Shown here piece by piece: positions 11,288-22,053 of a stretch of DNA of 64,000 nucleotides; within the stretch, counting starts at the first letter, position 1, and each line of letters starts with the position of its first letter. The notes under the pieces are model-generated. The model had not been told where the DNA came from. It saw nothing but the letters and a program-made list of their open reading frames with translations, and ran no database searches. Made by a program: the position numbers and the translations under genes. The stretch covers positions 22,637,730 through 22,701,729 of the forward strand of contig NC_082697.1 in the NCBI RefSeq assembly GCF_949987515.2, read 5' to 3'. The DNA is from Delphinus delphis. Taxonomy: Eukaryota > Chordata > Mammalia > Artiodactyla > Delphinidae.

Positions 11288-11689
11288 TGAGCTCCTTTGA
11301 GCCTTGGTTTCCTCAACTGTGAACTAGTCACACCTGCACAACCTGGGGAGGTGGTAGGAGAATAAGATGCAGGAAAGTGGTGCCCGGCGCTGTGGCCGGC
11401 GCTGAGTTGGGGCACCCTGTTGGGATCCTTGCTGTGGGAAGGATGACCAGAGATGCTGCAGGGCCGGGCCCCTCATCCATGTTGGGGTCAGGCATGCTGG
11501 GGACTGGAGGGTTGCCGGTGGAACAAGCTGGAGGGGCAGGAACAACAGGGCTCCCCAAGATTCAGGAACTCTGATGGCCTCACCTCAGCCCCCGCCCCCG
11601 GGGTCTCATAGGCTCCACGGCTTCCGGCCCAGCCCGACGTTCCCCTTCCCTTTCTGAGCCCGTGTCACCAACCCCCCAGCCCCTTGGGT

Positions 11690-11875
11690 GTGGTAAGAGC
11701 TGGCCTTTGAGATGGATAGAGCTGGGCTTTCTGTGCGTCCTCAGGCAGGTGCTTTCTCCTCTCTGAGGCTGTTTCCTCTGTAAAATGGGTGCAATCACTG
11801 TGTTCAACTTCTGGGTTGTCGGGAGGACTGGATGAGACACGTGGTTAAACTATAAATTGAGCCCAGACGTATAAC
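11690..11875 (+). repeat. MIR
   Basis: ..cctctctgaggctgtttcc.., ..ctctgtaaaatgggtgcaat.., ..cgggaggactggatgagac. Confidence 0.82.
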
Positions 11876-11877
11876 AG

Positions 11878-12370
11878 CTCTCACTGAGGTCCCTTCACCG
11901 GCACGTGGGTGTCGCTGGGTGGGAAGGCTGGACACTTCCCAACTGTGCCAAGCACGGGTCTGTGGATGAGCGGCCCTGATTCCGTGTGCCCAGGCTGCAG
12001 ACAGTTACTTACCAACCCCGGAGCTACGTGCGGAGGGGAAATGGGAACCAGTCGGAAAGCAGCAGGCGTCACCTTGGGAGCGGGTGCTGGACCGAGGGCT
12101 GGCACACACATCCCTCCGGGCGCTTGGTCAGAGGTGCTGGCGGGAAGCAACGTGGGACGGGGCCCTCCGGTACCTGGAGTGACCAGGTTCCGGCCACCAG
12201 GCCCCTGGCAGTGGGGAGGCACGGGTGCCTGCAAGAATGAAGGAGAACGTCAATTAGGAGGTGGCCGGGGATAATCCCTCCACCCTGAGACCCCTGGACT
12301 GGCCCTGGGGATGCTGGGGAGGGGGACACCACGGAGCAATCATCATAGAAACCCAAGTGTTTGTACACTA
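11878..12370. other. No recognised feature
   Basis: GC-rich unique DNA; overlapping frames of 84-121 codons on both strands but no domain or splice logic. Confidence 0.4.
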
Positions 12371-12433
12371 CATTTTCCAAAGCACTCTGGCATCCCGGCT
12401 CACGAGGGCCCCTACGTTATTTTTCAGAGGGGT

Positions 12434-12455
12434 ATTTGCATATCATGCATATTTA
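12434..12455. promoter_or_regulatory. Paired octamer-like sites
   Basis: A consensus octamer atttgcat (12434-12441) is followed after three bases by the opposed half atgcatattt (12445-12454), giving a near-palindromic POU-dimer-like arrangement. Could be chance in an AT-rich patch. Confidence 0.25.
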
Positions 12456-12584
12456 CAATGCTTTCCCCACCGCCCACAGAATCCCCACAGCAGCTGGGAA
12501 GCTGGGGTTCCAAAGGCTCAGATTCTCCCCGTCTTGCTTCTCCCTCTTTTTCCCTGAATGGGGGCGGTCAGGAAAGGGGCCAGA

Positions 12585-12790
12585 GTCACACAGTCCCGAG
12601 TTCGAATCCCAGTTGAGCCCTCACTCTCCCGGCGACACTGGGCAGGCACCTGCCCCTTTCTGAGCCTCAGTTTCCCTGCTTGTCAAATGGAAATAAGAGA
12701 ACCACCTCTGAGGTCTCCTGTGAGGATTAAGAAGATAATGCAAGTAGAATACCTGGCACAGAGTATGTGCCTGAAAAAGACCCTTCAAAG
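12585..12790 (+). repeat. MIR
   Basis: ..agttcgaatcccagttgagc.., ..tgagcctcagtttccctgc.., ..gaggattaagaagataatgc.., ..cctggcacagagtatgtgcc: nearly complete MIR. Confidence 0.9.
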
Positions 12791-12956
12791 AGGCTCGGTC
12801 CCTGTGCCCTGCACTCAGAGCAGGAGGTGCTGCATCAGCACCCCCCGACCTCCTACATCACAGGTCTCGTCTCGTGTGAGAGGCACAGGAAAGCCAGGGG
12901 TCCCTCTCCACCCACCTCTGCTGAACAGGTGCTGCTGCTTCTGCTTGGACCTTTAT

Positions 12957-13100
12957 TTTGTTTTTGTTTTTTTTTAATTTTAATTTTATTTTTTTTGCCG
13001 CTCCGTGTCATGTGGGATCTTCCCGGACGGGGGCACGATCCCGTGTCCTCTGCAACGGCAGGCGGACTCTCAACCACTGCGCCACCAGGGAAGCCCCTGA
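12957..13100 (-). repeat. CHR SINE 6 (short form)
   Basis: Antisense with T-rich tail, ..gccgctccgtgtcatgtggg.., ..gcgccaccagggaagcccc. Duplication ttggaccttta / ttggatcttta at 12945-12955 and 13101-13111 (one mismatch). Confidence 0.9.
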
Positions 13101-13474
13101 TTGGATCTTTAAATCAGCAGGAACCAGGCCCTCCTGGGAGAAGAAGAAGCCCCCCCCCCCCATTCCACACCTCCGCTCCCAGGAGCCTCCTGGTTGCTTT
13201 GGAGGACTCAGTGGAAGCCCCCGCCCCTGTTCTCTCATCCTACAGGTAGAGAAACAGAGACACAGGGGTCATCTACCTGATCTGGGGACACAGAATCCAA
13301 GTGGTTGGGCTGGGATCTGAACTCAGGCTTTCCCCCTCAGCCCGGGGAGAAGAAGTCCAGGGGTCAGTTCGCAGTAGGAATACGGAGAAAGGGGCAGTGG
13401 ATGATGGGGGAGGTTCATCTTTTTCTCCTGGTTACAGCAGGGCCCTGGAAAGCCCTCATAATCTCTAACTTCTC

Positions 13475-13620
13475 TATAGCTACACCTCCTTTGACCTCAT
13501 TTTCTCCTCACAGTGCTACAATGTTACCCATATTTTCCAAAAGGAGAAACTGAGGCTCAGAGAACTTCAGTCATTACCCACACGGAGGAAGAGTCAGGGC
13601 ATCTGATTCTAAGACCTGGT
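13475..13620 (-). repeat. MIR
   Basis: ..tgttacccatattttccaa.., ..agaaactgaggctcagagaac: antisense MIR. Confidence 0.8.
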
Positions 13621-14094
13621 ATTTAACCCCAGTGTGGCCCTGCCTCCCCAGGTGGGGAAATCACCAACCCAGAAAAACAGGCAGAACCGTCTGGATGAAA
13701 AGTGTTTAAACAGAAGGAAAAGAAAACACTGACCTCCAAAACATTCTGAATTAGCAGACACAAATTCTTAAAAGAGTCCAAGATGCACCATGGGGTGTGA
13801 AAATTGCCAGTACGTGAAAACTCAGTGCTTGGGAGGATGCGTGCCTGATCAAGTTGTCACTTTTAGCCAAAATCAGTGGGAGCCCAAAGCGGAAGGAAGA
13901 GAGGTGACGGCAGAGGGAGGCATCCTGTGCAGGGCGGTGGGGCAAGGGGTCCCAAGACCTGCCCTGGAGTCCGCCCAACTTCCTCGCTGAGGGACCAGAG
14001 CAAGTCTCCTCCCGACTGCCCACTTTACAACAGGTGGGAGAAGCCTACAAGACAGTCTCTTAGGTTCTTGTCAGCTCTGATGGTGATTAAGATT
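13620..14094. other. No recognised feature
   Basis: Unique-looking; ends against an old L1 tail. Confidence 0.4.
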
Positions 14095-14467
14095 CAGGGA
14101 CTTCCAACAGGGATGAACCTCGAGAACATTATGTTAAGTGAAAGAAGCCAGTCACAAAGGACCACATAGGGTATGATTTCAGTTATATGAAACGTCCAGA
14201 ACAGGGAACTCTGTGGGGACAGGAAGTAGACGAGTGGTTGCCGGTGGGGGGACTGGGAGTGGGTGAAAGCTAAGGGGTTCGTGGTTTCTTTTTGGGATAA
14301 TGAAAATGTTCTCAAATGGATTGCTGCGACGGACGCACAGCTTTGTGAATATACTGAAAGCCATTGAATGGTACACTTTAAATGGGTACAGTATATGTAC
14401 AGTATACGGATTCTATCCAGAATTGTACAGTCTATGAATTCTATCTCAATAAAGCTGTTAGAATAAT
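14095..14467 (+). mobile_element. Old L1 3' end
   Basis: L1M-type tail: ..gttaagtgaaagaagccagtc.., the gtgg-ttgccgg stretch, ..gaatggtacactttaaatggg.. and the final ..tatctcaataaagctgttag. Degraded, no coding capacity. Confidence 0.85.
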
Positions 14468-14574
14468 CCAACACTAAAAGAAAGATTCTGCAACTTCCCA
14501 ATGGACAGCTGTCCTCTGGGAGCCTGTGATTCCCTTGGGGTTCTTCCACTATGGCCTGGGAAACCAGGGAGTAT

Positions 14575-14905
14575 TTTCCCAAGAATCCCCCAACACCCCT
14601 ACAGACCCTCTGTCCCAGAGGCCTTTGCATTTGACATTTGCCTCCTCCAGGAAGCCCTCCCTGACCTTCCAGCCAGTCCAAGCCCCCAGTTACTGGCTCC
14701 TAGGGCTCCCTCAGTTTCTCGCTACTTATCATGCTGATGTGAGGAAATCATTTCCATGATCATTGGATGACACTGCCTTCTCCATCAGACTGGGAGCTCC
14801 ACGAGGGCAGGGCCATCGTCATTGGTCATCATTGTCAACGCTCAGTGCAGTGCCTACCACACAGAAGGTGCTCCAGAAATGTTTGCTGATTGAATGAATG
14901 GATCA
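14575..14905 (+). repeat. L2 3' end
   Basis: ..gcctcctccaggaagccctcc.., ..gagctccacgagggcagggc.., ..cagtgcctaccacacagaagg.., ..gctgattgaatgaatgg. Confidence 0.85.
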
Positions 14906-14924
14906 AAATTCCAAACGCTATAAT

Positions 14925-15070
14925 GCGACTTGGCTTCCTGTCCTGGCTTCACCTCATTCTGGCGGGGTGATCCTGAGCAAATCACATAACCTCCGAGAGT
15001 TTCAACACCTACTGCAGAGAGTAGCCAGGGCATTAAAAGGGATAACGCACATGGAAAGTACTTTATGAAG
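14925..15070 (+). repeat. MIR
   Basis: ..gacttggcttcctgtcctgg.., ..gagcaaatcacataacctcc.., ..taaaagggataacgcacatgg. Confidence 0.75.
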
Positions 15071-15079
15071 CGGCTTCCC

Positions 15080-16045
15080 CACAGCTGCCCCCATCGCAGT
15101 CAATGGAACCCACTCCTACCAGCCACTCAGGCTCAAGCCCTGCAGTCATCCTTGATGCCTCTCTTTCCCTCACCCTCTACACCCAAGCCATCAGCAGCTC
15201 CTACTGAAGCCACTTTCACGACGTATCAAGAAGCTGGTGCACCACCTGCATGTTACCACTGCTGTGGACTGAGCCATCATCACCTCTTGCCTGGATTAGT
15301 CACGTCCTCTCTTGTCTCCTGCTTCTGCCCTTGCTCCGGACACAGAAGCCAGAGGAATCGGGCTAGAACACAAGTCAGAGCCTGCCCCTCCTCTGCTCTA
15401 AACCCTCCATGGCCTCACTTCACCTCAAGTAAAAGCTGACAGCCCTACAGATGCCACGGGTGGTCCCTCCACCACGCCCGATTCTCCCCTTCACTCTCTG
15501 CTCACTCCCTTTGCCCCAGCTACCCTGGCCTCTGCGTTGTTCCCTAAATATACCAGGTATGCTCCTGCCTCAGGGCCTTTACACTTGCTCTTTCTCTGCC
15601 TGGAATGTCAGTCGCCCAGATGTCAGTGAGCCTTACCCCCTCACTTCCTTCAGATCTTTGCTGAGACCTGACTTTGTCAATGAGATGCATTTCAGCACAA
15701 CAGGTAAGACTCTTAACAGAAAAGCAGGGGCTTGAGGTAGAAATCCAGGCTCTGCCAGTTACATAGCTGAGTGACTGTGGGCAAGTTTCTTAACGTCTCT
15801 GGGACTCAGCTGCTCTTTTCTAAAATGGGAATAATTACAGCACCTTCCTCGTAAGGTTGTAAGGCTTATATGCAAATGAGCAATTTATCCTGATTACACC
15901 CTGCCCCTCCCACTAAAATGCCGGCCCCACGAGGCTGAGAGTTTGTGTGCTTGGTTTATCACCAGGTCCCCAGTGCCCACCACAACACCTGGCACACGGA
16001 GGTGCTCAGGGAAGGCGTCGCTCAACAAATGTTTTCAATGCTGAA
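15080..16045 (+). repeat. Long L2, interrupted by a MIR
   Basis: L2 reads from ..tcaagccctgcagtcatcc.. through ..acccctcctctgctctaaacc-like text and ..gcctcagggcctttacactt.. to 15700. A plus MIR (15730-15870, ..gtgactgtgggcaagtttc..) follows, and the L2 resumes at about 15890 to its end (..cacctggcacacggaggtgc.., ..caacaaatg). The 124-codon frame at 15065 is L2 sequence. Confidence 0.8.
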
Positions 16046-16274
16046 AAAATATTTATTGGCTAATTGTCACAAGCTCTGGGTTTTCCCTTCTTCCCTCTCA
16101 CAGACATTTATTTTTCTCTCCAGCCCAGCCTGCCCCTTGGAGGGCCAGGTCCACAAAGCCAAATTCCCACGGGCAGCTCTGCCCGCCACCCTGTGGACAC
16201 GTCACACGCCACGTGTCCAGGGTCTCTTCTCCAGAGGTCTTGTCTCCTACGGCATCATCTAACCAGGTACCTGG

Positions 16275-16510
16275 AACCAGCTCACGCTCGTCGGTAACCA
16301 AGATGCCAAGGGCTCCTATGCACCTTCCTCCTCTCTCAACATCTCTCGAATCCCCTTCTCTTTATCCCCGGAGTCACCCCCTGTCCAGGCCACCATGATC
16401 TCTCATTCAGACCACTGCACCAGCCCCCTTCCTGGACGCCCTGCTGTCTCCCTCGGTCCCTCTTCTTACTGCAGCTGGGAGGATCTTTTCAAAACACACA
16501 AGGAACAAAT
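16275..16510 (+). repeat. L2 fragment
   Basis: ..tctctcattcagaccactgc.., ..tactgcagctgggaggatct.. then ..acacacaaggaacaaatg. The young L1 lies just downstream. Confidence 0.6.
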
Positions 16511-16600
16511 GAAAGCCTCCCTCTGCGAGCCTGGAAAGTTGAAATCCTCATTGACTCGAAAAACGAACCGACTGGGGCTTTTCAAAAGAATTTGACTCAG

Positions 16601-17057
16601 AGTCTGTCATACTGAGTGAAGTAAGTCAGAAAGAGAAAGACAAATACCGTATGCTAACACATATATATGGAATTTAAGAAAAAAAAATGCCATGAAGAAC
16701 CTAGGGGTAAGGCAGGAATAAAGACACAGACCTACTAGAGAATGGACTTGAGGATATGGGGAGGGGGAAGGGTAAGCTGTGACAAAGCGAGAGAGTGGCA
16801 TGGACATATATACACTACCAAACGTAAAATAGATAGCTAGTGGGAAGCAGCCGCATAGCAAGAACAGCTTGGTGCTTTGTGACCACCTAGAGGGGTGGGA
16901 TAGTGAGGGTGGGTGGGAGGGAGACGCAAGAGGGAAGAGATATGGGGATATATGTATATGCATAGCTGATTCACTTTGTTATAAAGCAGAGACTAACACA
17001 CCATTGTAAAGCAATTATACTCCAATAAAGACGTATAATAATAAGAGAAAAGAAAAG
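16601..17057 (+). mobile_element. 5'-truncated young L1 3' end
   Basis: Typical L1 tail: ..gaagtaagtcagaaagagaa.., a polypurine stretch, ..gcaattatactccaataaag.. and an A-rich end. A 17-bp target-site duplication, aaaagaatttgactcag, is perfect at 16584-16600 and 17058-17074. About 457 bases survive; no intact frame. The long antisense frame in it (16607-16963) is not a gene. Confidence 0.92.
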
Positions 17058-17284
17058 AAAAGAATTTGACTCAGGGCTCTTCAAACAATGAACGGCCTCA
17101 CCAACCTTGCCACCCCAGGCCCAGGTAAAATGGTATTTGTTGTATGAAAATTTAATTTACAAAATGGATTTACACCGAACCTTAGTTCCATAAATATTTG
17201 TGGAATTGAAATGCAAAAACAGGTTTTTAAAATAGCATTTATGGAGTTTCCTCATGCAAGTGGGGGCTTCTCACACTCCCACAT

Positions 17285-17400
17285 CTCATTCACTCCTCTC
17301 GGCAAACCAGGCAGGTGGCACTGATTCCAGTTTCCAGATGAGGCCCAGAGAGGGGAGGTGACTTGTCCCACGTAGCACAGCACTCAGATTAACCCAGAGT
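17285..17400 (-). repeat. MIR fragment
   Basis: ..aaaccaggcaggtggcac.., ..cagatgaggcccagagagg.., ..tgacttgtcccacgtagcac. Confidence 0.7.
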
Positions 17401-18345
17401 GCTCCCAGGCCCTGGAGGCTGTGGTCACAGGGTGCCAGATAGGGCAGAGAAAAGGCGTGGAGCCTCCTGTTTTCCAGCTGACTGGCTGCCGCAGGCTCCG
17501 AGGCCCTCAGGGTACGTGGACATAACTTGCCTATTTCTGCTCCCTGCCTCGGCCTGTGCAGTTTCCCTGCTCAGGGTAATCCCTCCCTGGGCTGGTCAAA
17601 ACCTCGCCACCCTTCCCGGCCCATTTCCAGCACTGAGTCTCCTGCCCGCATCCCCTCGGCCCTGGCTGCCCGCAGCACACCGCCTGCAATGATTTATGGG
17701 TGTTTGTGACATGGCAGTGCCCTCCCCCCTTGTGCTGTGTCCCTCCTGGCTCTTCTACCTCAGGGACCGTGGTTCCTCCGCCTTTCCTGACGGTTTGTGC
17801 TCTAGCCCTCAGTCCTGAAGCCACATGACCTTCCAAGTCTCTGTGAGGTCTGACCTTGCCCCTGAACCTGTCCAAGGCTCATCTCCCCAGCTGCCTCCCA
17901 GACCTTCCCCGCATGGGCCCCTCACGCTCCCACACGCGAAATGGACCTCATCACCATCTCCCCCAGACCTGCTCCTCCCTGAAAATACCATGATCCTCCT
18001 AAGTCTCCAAGCTAGAAACCTGGCCATTGCTCTGGACCCCTCCCCGCCCCTCAGCCCCCTGCAAGCCCTGCTGATTCTGCCCCGAAATGTCTTCAGACTG
18101 CCGCTGCTCTCCACACCACTGCCCTGTGCTCAGCTCAGGCCCCATCTCCCCCTTGGCATTTGAGCAGAAGCCACCGGTCCACCCATCCAGTTTCCCATCA
18201 TCCACCAACTTCTACTCTCTCCCCTCGACTCACCATCCACCTGCTCCACCCATCCTTCCATCCACTCACTCATCCCCCTCCAATCCACCACCCGTAATTT
18301 ACCAAGACCTCCAATGCTCCAAGCCATGTGCTGGACATTGTGACA
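17400..18345 (+). other. GC-rich DNA with probable L2 pieces and a (CCAT)n-like stretch
   Basis: L2-like text at about 17970-18050 (..ctagaaacctggccattgctc..). From 18175 to 18300 the sequence is a degenerate catcca/ccat repeat. No exon support. Confidence 0.4.
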
Positions 18346-18349
18346 CAGA

Positions 18350-18635
18350 AACGACTTAGGCCCAGTCCTTGGCCTCAAAATGCTCCCACTAGAACTGGGT
18401 CCTGAAGGATGAACAGGACCCTGTGGAGGGTTAAGGGGAAGAGGGGAGGATGTCTAGGTCAAGGAATAAACAACGGCACAAGCATAGGAAGGAGACACCT
18501 GGGGTGCCTGAGGAACTTGACCAGACAGGTGGGGAGCGACCCGAGATGAAGGTGGAAGGGTGACCAAGGCCGGCTTTGCAGGGCTCTGCAGGGCCCTTCA
18601 AGACCAGGTAAGGAGTCTGTACTTTATCCAAAGCA
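18350..18635 (-). repeat. L2 fragment, antisense
   Basis: ..actgggtcctgaaggatgaac.., ..acaacggcacaagcatagg.., ..gtaaggagtctgtactttatcc. Confidence 0.75.
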
Positions 18636-18637
18636 TA

Positions 18638-18862
18638 GACTCTGGAGCCTGGGGTCAGACCCCTGCTCCACCACCTCATAACTGTGTGACTTAGAACAAA
18701 TGTCCTCAGTGTTCCCCATCTGTAAAATGGTAAGAGCAATATACCTATTACACAGGGCTGTTGCGAGGAGGAAACGAGCTAATGCATATGTGTATCATGA
18801 CTCTTAGCACAGTGCCTGGTAAATAGAAAATGCTCAGTAAATATTGTTGCTATTATGTTCAT
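18638..18862 (+). repeat. MIR (near full length)
   Basis: ..catagactctggagcctggg.., ..cataactgtgtgacttagaac.., ..tgtaaaatggtaagagc.., ..gtgcctggtaaatag..tgctcagtaaatattg. Confidence 0.92.
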
Positions 18863-18864
18863 AT

Positions 18865-19475
18865 TATTGTTAATTACTATCCTCTAGCCAGCTGGTGGAC
18901 AGCGGAGAGTTTTACACAGAGGAAGTGCATGCTAACTCGGACTGCAAAGCGTCCTCCTCCGCAGCTAGGGGCTCAGGAGTGAGCTTCATTGCCCCTGCCC
19001 AGCCTCAGCCCCACCAGCTCCAGCCTCGCCCTCTCCTACCGACTGCCCCCAGCCAGGCACGTCCACCAGCCACTGCCCCAGACTGGCCCTCAGTGCCCGG
19101 AAGTGCTCCAGCCTGCCTTGTCCCTGGGCAGTTGAGCTCCAAGCTCCAGGAGCCTGGAGGCTCCCCCACTGAGAGCTGCCGTGTAGCTGGTTCACTCACT
19201 CCTGCACGGGACACCGAGAAGCCCTTTACAAGCTTTTTTCTCTAAGTGTCACGGCTCTGTGCAGGCACACGGTCACCCAGTCTGCAGATGAGCCTCAGGG
19301 AGGAGGTGGAAGTCCCTTTGCTTCAGGCTGCACAAGTCGATGGCTGAGCAGGGATCCAAACCCAGGTTGGTCAGGCTCCAGAGCCCCCAGCTCTCTCCCA
19401 GAAATCTTGGAGGTAAGCCCCCAAGATGATCAGGGCCTGAGATATCGCACGGACATGAATTTTCCCCGCACTGAG
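18865..19475. other. Mostly unique DNA; MIR piece about 19260-19370
   Basis: A short antisense MIR (..acacggtcacccagtctgc.., ..gagcagggatccaaacccagg..) is the only part I can assign. Confidence 0.45.
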
Positions 19476-19477
19476 GA

Positions 19478-19682
19478 GTGCTGTCCAAGACAACTCTCTG
19501 CAGTAATGGAAATGCTCTCAACTGCACTGTCCTATAGTGGCCAAGAGCCACGTGCAGCTACTGATCACCCAAAACGTGACGAGTACAACTAAGGAACTGA
19601 ACTTTAAATTAAATTGAAATCGAAATAGCCACACGTGCTTTGTGGCTACCCTACCGGACAGCACAGGACCAGACAGCTTTTA
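19478..19682. mobile_element. hAT-type MITE remnant (MER3-like)
   Basis: Pseudo-palindromic text: ..actgcactgtcctatagtgg.., ..gagccacgtgcagctactg.., ..actgaactttaaattaaat.., ..atagccacacgtg.., ..ggctaccctaccggacagc... Resembles a hAT MITE whose arms carry 'agccacatgtggcta'. Family name uncertain. Confidence 0.6.
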
Positions 19683-19699
19683 GCATTCTCAACCCTGAG

Positions 19700-20100
19700 A
19701 CTGCATTTCCAGACGCTCACACTGCTTGAGCCACAACTTACGAAACATTGTGTCATTTTATTAGAAAGATTTCCACCACGTACCACCTGGTCCCTGTTTT
19801 TACAAACTGAGGCTACCCAGCACCCTCAAGTTAACTGCTTCTCTACAAGTCAAGGTCATTCAAGAACTAGCTGTCAAACTCCTGCTCTGGGCCAGGAACC
19901 GAGCCAGATGTGGAAGAATCATGTACCTGTCCCCGTCCCCAAGGATCTCAGTCTGGCGGGGGACACGTCCTACCTTAGGGTCTGTGACGGAGGGGATAGG
20001 TGCAAGAGTGAGGTTTATACACAGTCTGGGGAGAACAGGGTGACTCACTCAGCTGGGGGAGTCTCTGGGAAGGCTGTATCAAGGACAGACACTGACAGGG
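19700..20100. other. No recognised feature
   Basis: No named repeat and no exon evidence. Confidence 0.4.
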
Positions 20101-20104
20101 TGTG

Positions 20105-20215
20105 ACAGCACTTTACAGTTTGCAAGGCACATTCACATCCGTTGTCTCATCTGCTCCTCACTCTAGTCCCATGAGGGAGTTCAGGCCTGTCTGGTTTCTG
20201 GTTTTCTGTGTACTG
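20105..20215 (-). repeat. MIR fragment
   Basis: ..agcactttacagtttgcaagg.., ..ccgttgtctcatctgctcc. Confidence 0.6.
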
Positions 20216-20219
20216 GACT

Positions 20220-20840
20220 CACATCAGCACCCGCTTCTGGAAGGAGCACTGAATGGGGCCACAGCCCTGAGCCCTGGCATGTGGAAGCCAAGACCTCCAC
20301 AGTGGGTGAGGGCAGTGCTCCCCTGAATCCTCCACAGAAGCTTCTTGGGAAGGTTCACCCAGCACTCAGCCAGCTGGTGGCCAAATGTGTTTTCAGTCAA
20401 GGATTTAGAAATCAGATGTTCCCTAAATCCTCCAAAGGGCCAGTCTTGTAAATCCCTAAACTTTCCGGCAGCTCTGACGGGACCCGGTGGCCCCCTCACT
20501 GGCCATTTGGCCTCCTCTTGGCGCCCCGAGAGGCCAGGGAAGATCTTTATTTTAATGACATTTCCTCGTAATCCCTTCATTTCTCTTCCGCACTCTCAAG
20601 GGGCCGCCGCAGTGACCCGTTCTCTCCTGCCCTACTTTTCCTTTCTCTGAATCCTGGGAGGCATTTCTCTGCACCTCCTGGAGGCGCTCTTGCCCGGGAG
20701 GCCCCGGCAGTTCCAATCCTTCCATCACCTCTGTTAACACTGAGCCCAGATGGTCCCTCCTTCAAAGCCTCGTCCAGCCAGGAGACCCCTGATTCCTCAC
20801 GGTGGCTTTGGAGCAGAGGGCAGGGAACATTGTGCCCCAC
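20220..20840. other. No recognised feature
   Basis: GC-moderate unique DNA. The 118- and 101-codon frames lie opposite each other and have no domain. Confidence 0.4.
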
Positions 20841-20844
20841 GAAC

Positions 20845-21570
20845 ATTTCTTGAGCCCTTAGTCTGTGTATGGCCCCGAGCTGGACCAAGCTAAGCGAGAA
20901 GATGAATTAGTCAGCGGGGGTAGCGAATGTGTGAACAGACATGAGAGGCGGATATGACTGGGCTGCCGTGGAAGGAAGCCCGGGCGTGGCCCACGGGAGC
21001 TCCGATCAGCCTGGGGGAATCAGAGGAATATCAAAAAACAGGTGAGGCTCTGGCTAGGCCTTGGAGGACGCACAGGAGCCCAGAGGCGGACAAAGTGGGG
21101 AAGAGTGTAAGGAAGAGGGACACAGCATGCCGTGTTGGGGGAACTGGGAGGAATCACGCACAGGTGGGAGCTGGTCTGTGTGCCCTGGGAAGAGAGGGTA
21201 GAGCGGGAGGGGAGATAGGGCTGGAACTGCAGGTGGGGACTTGATCATGAGGGTCCTGCAGTGTCAATCAGGGAGTGTGGCCTTCACCCTGGGAGCAGTG
21301 GGGAGCCCAAGGGCTCAGCAAGTTTGGGTGGGAGAAGGATCACCCAGCAGTTCTGTGGGGCAGCCTAGAGGTGGGCGCTGTGACCCACGTGATTGCCGAC
21401 AGTGGTCTACGTAGGGCAGGGGTACTGGGGCTGGGGGACAGCAGACAGATTCAGGAGATATTCAGACTATAAAATCAATCAGACTTGGGGCTGATTAGAT
21501 GTAGAGGATGAAGTAGAGAGAGGAGTCGGGGATGACTCCTAGGTTTCTATCCTGAGTAACTGGGGTACAT
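20845..21570 (-). repeat. Long L2, antisense
   Basis: ..gagcccttagtctgtgtatgg.., ..tgaggctctggctaggcct.., ..catgagggtcctgcagtgtc.., ..ccttcaccctgggagcagtgg.., ..ggatgactcctaggtttc: the usual antisense order of L2. Confidence 0.75.
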
Positions 21571-21594
21571 ATTGAATACTAAGCTTTGGGTTAT

Positions 21595-21785
21595 AACAGA
21601 GGTTGACAAACTTTTTCTCAAAAGGTCAATGGTAAATATCTGAGCCTCGTGGACCATTCAGTGTTCCAAAGCTGCCATAGACAATATAGAAATGAATGGC
21701 ATGGCTGTGCTCCAGCAACATTGTTTTACAAGAACAGGCTGGCCATGGCCATGCTTTGCCAGCCCGAGCTATGAACAACAGCAGC
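21595..21785. mobile_element. hAT-type DNA transposon remnant (Charlie-like)
   Basis: Text ..ggttgacaaactttttctcaaaagg.., ..catagacaatatagaaatgaatgg.., ..ggctgtgctccagcaac.., ..acaagaacaggctgg.. matches a non-autonomous hAT repeat. Family name not certain; no transposase frame. Confidence 0.6.
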
Positions 21786-22053
21786 AACAAAAGCCATTTT
21801 AAGCTGGCTTTAACATAAAGTGGATTAACCCATATAATTGAAAAAGTCCAGAATTGGTGGACTTCAGGCACAGTTCAGTCAGAGTTCCAGTTCCGTCTCA
21901 TTGATATCTTCTCAACCCAGTACTTCTCCATGCGTCAGCTCCATCCTAAGGCTGGCTTCCCACGTGAGTGCAAACAGCCGCAGCGCTTCCAGACAAATCA
22001 CACGGTCAGGAGCATGAGGACGGAGTAATCTTCCAGCCAAGTCCTAAGTGTCA

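Noticed and set aside
18175..18300. Repeated ccat/catcca blocks considered as a CRISPR-like or minisatellite array
   Set aside because: Units are degenerate and unspaced; a decayed simple repeat explains them, and the genome is mammalian.
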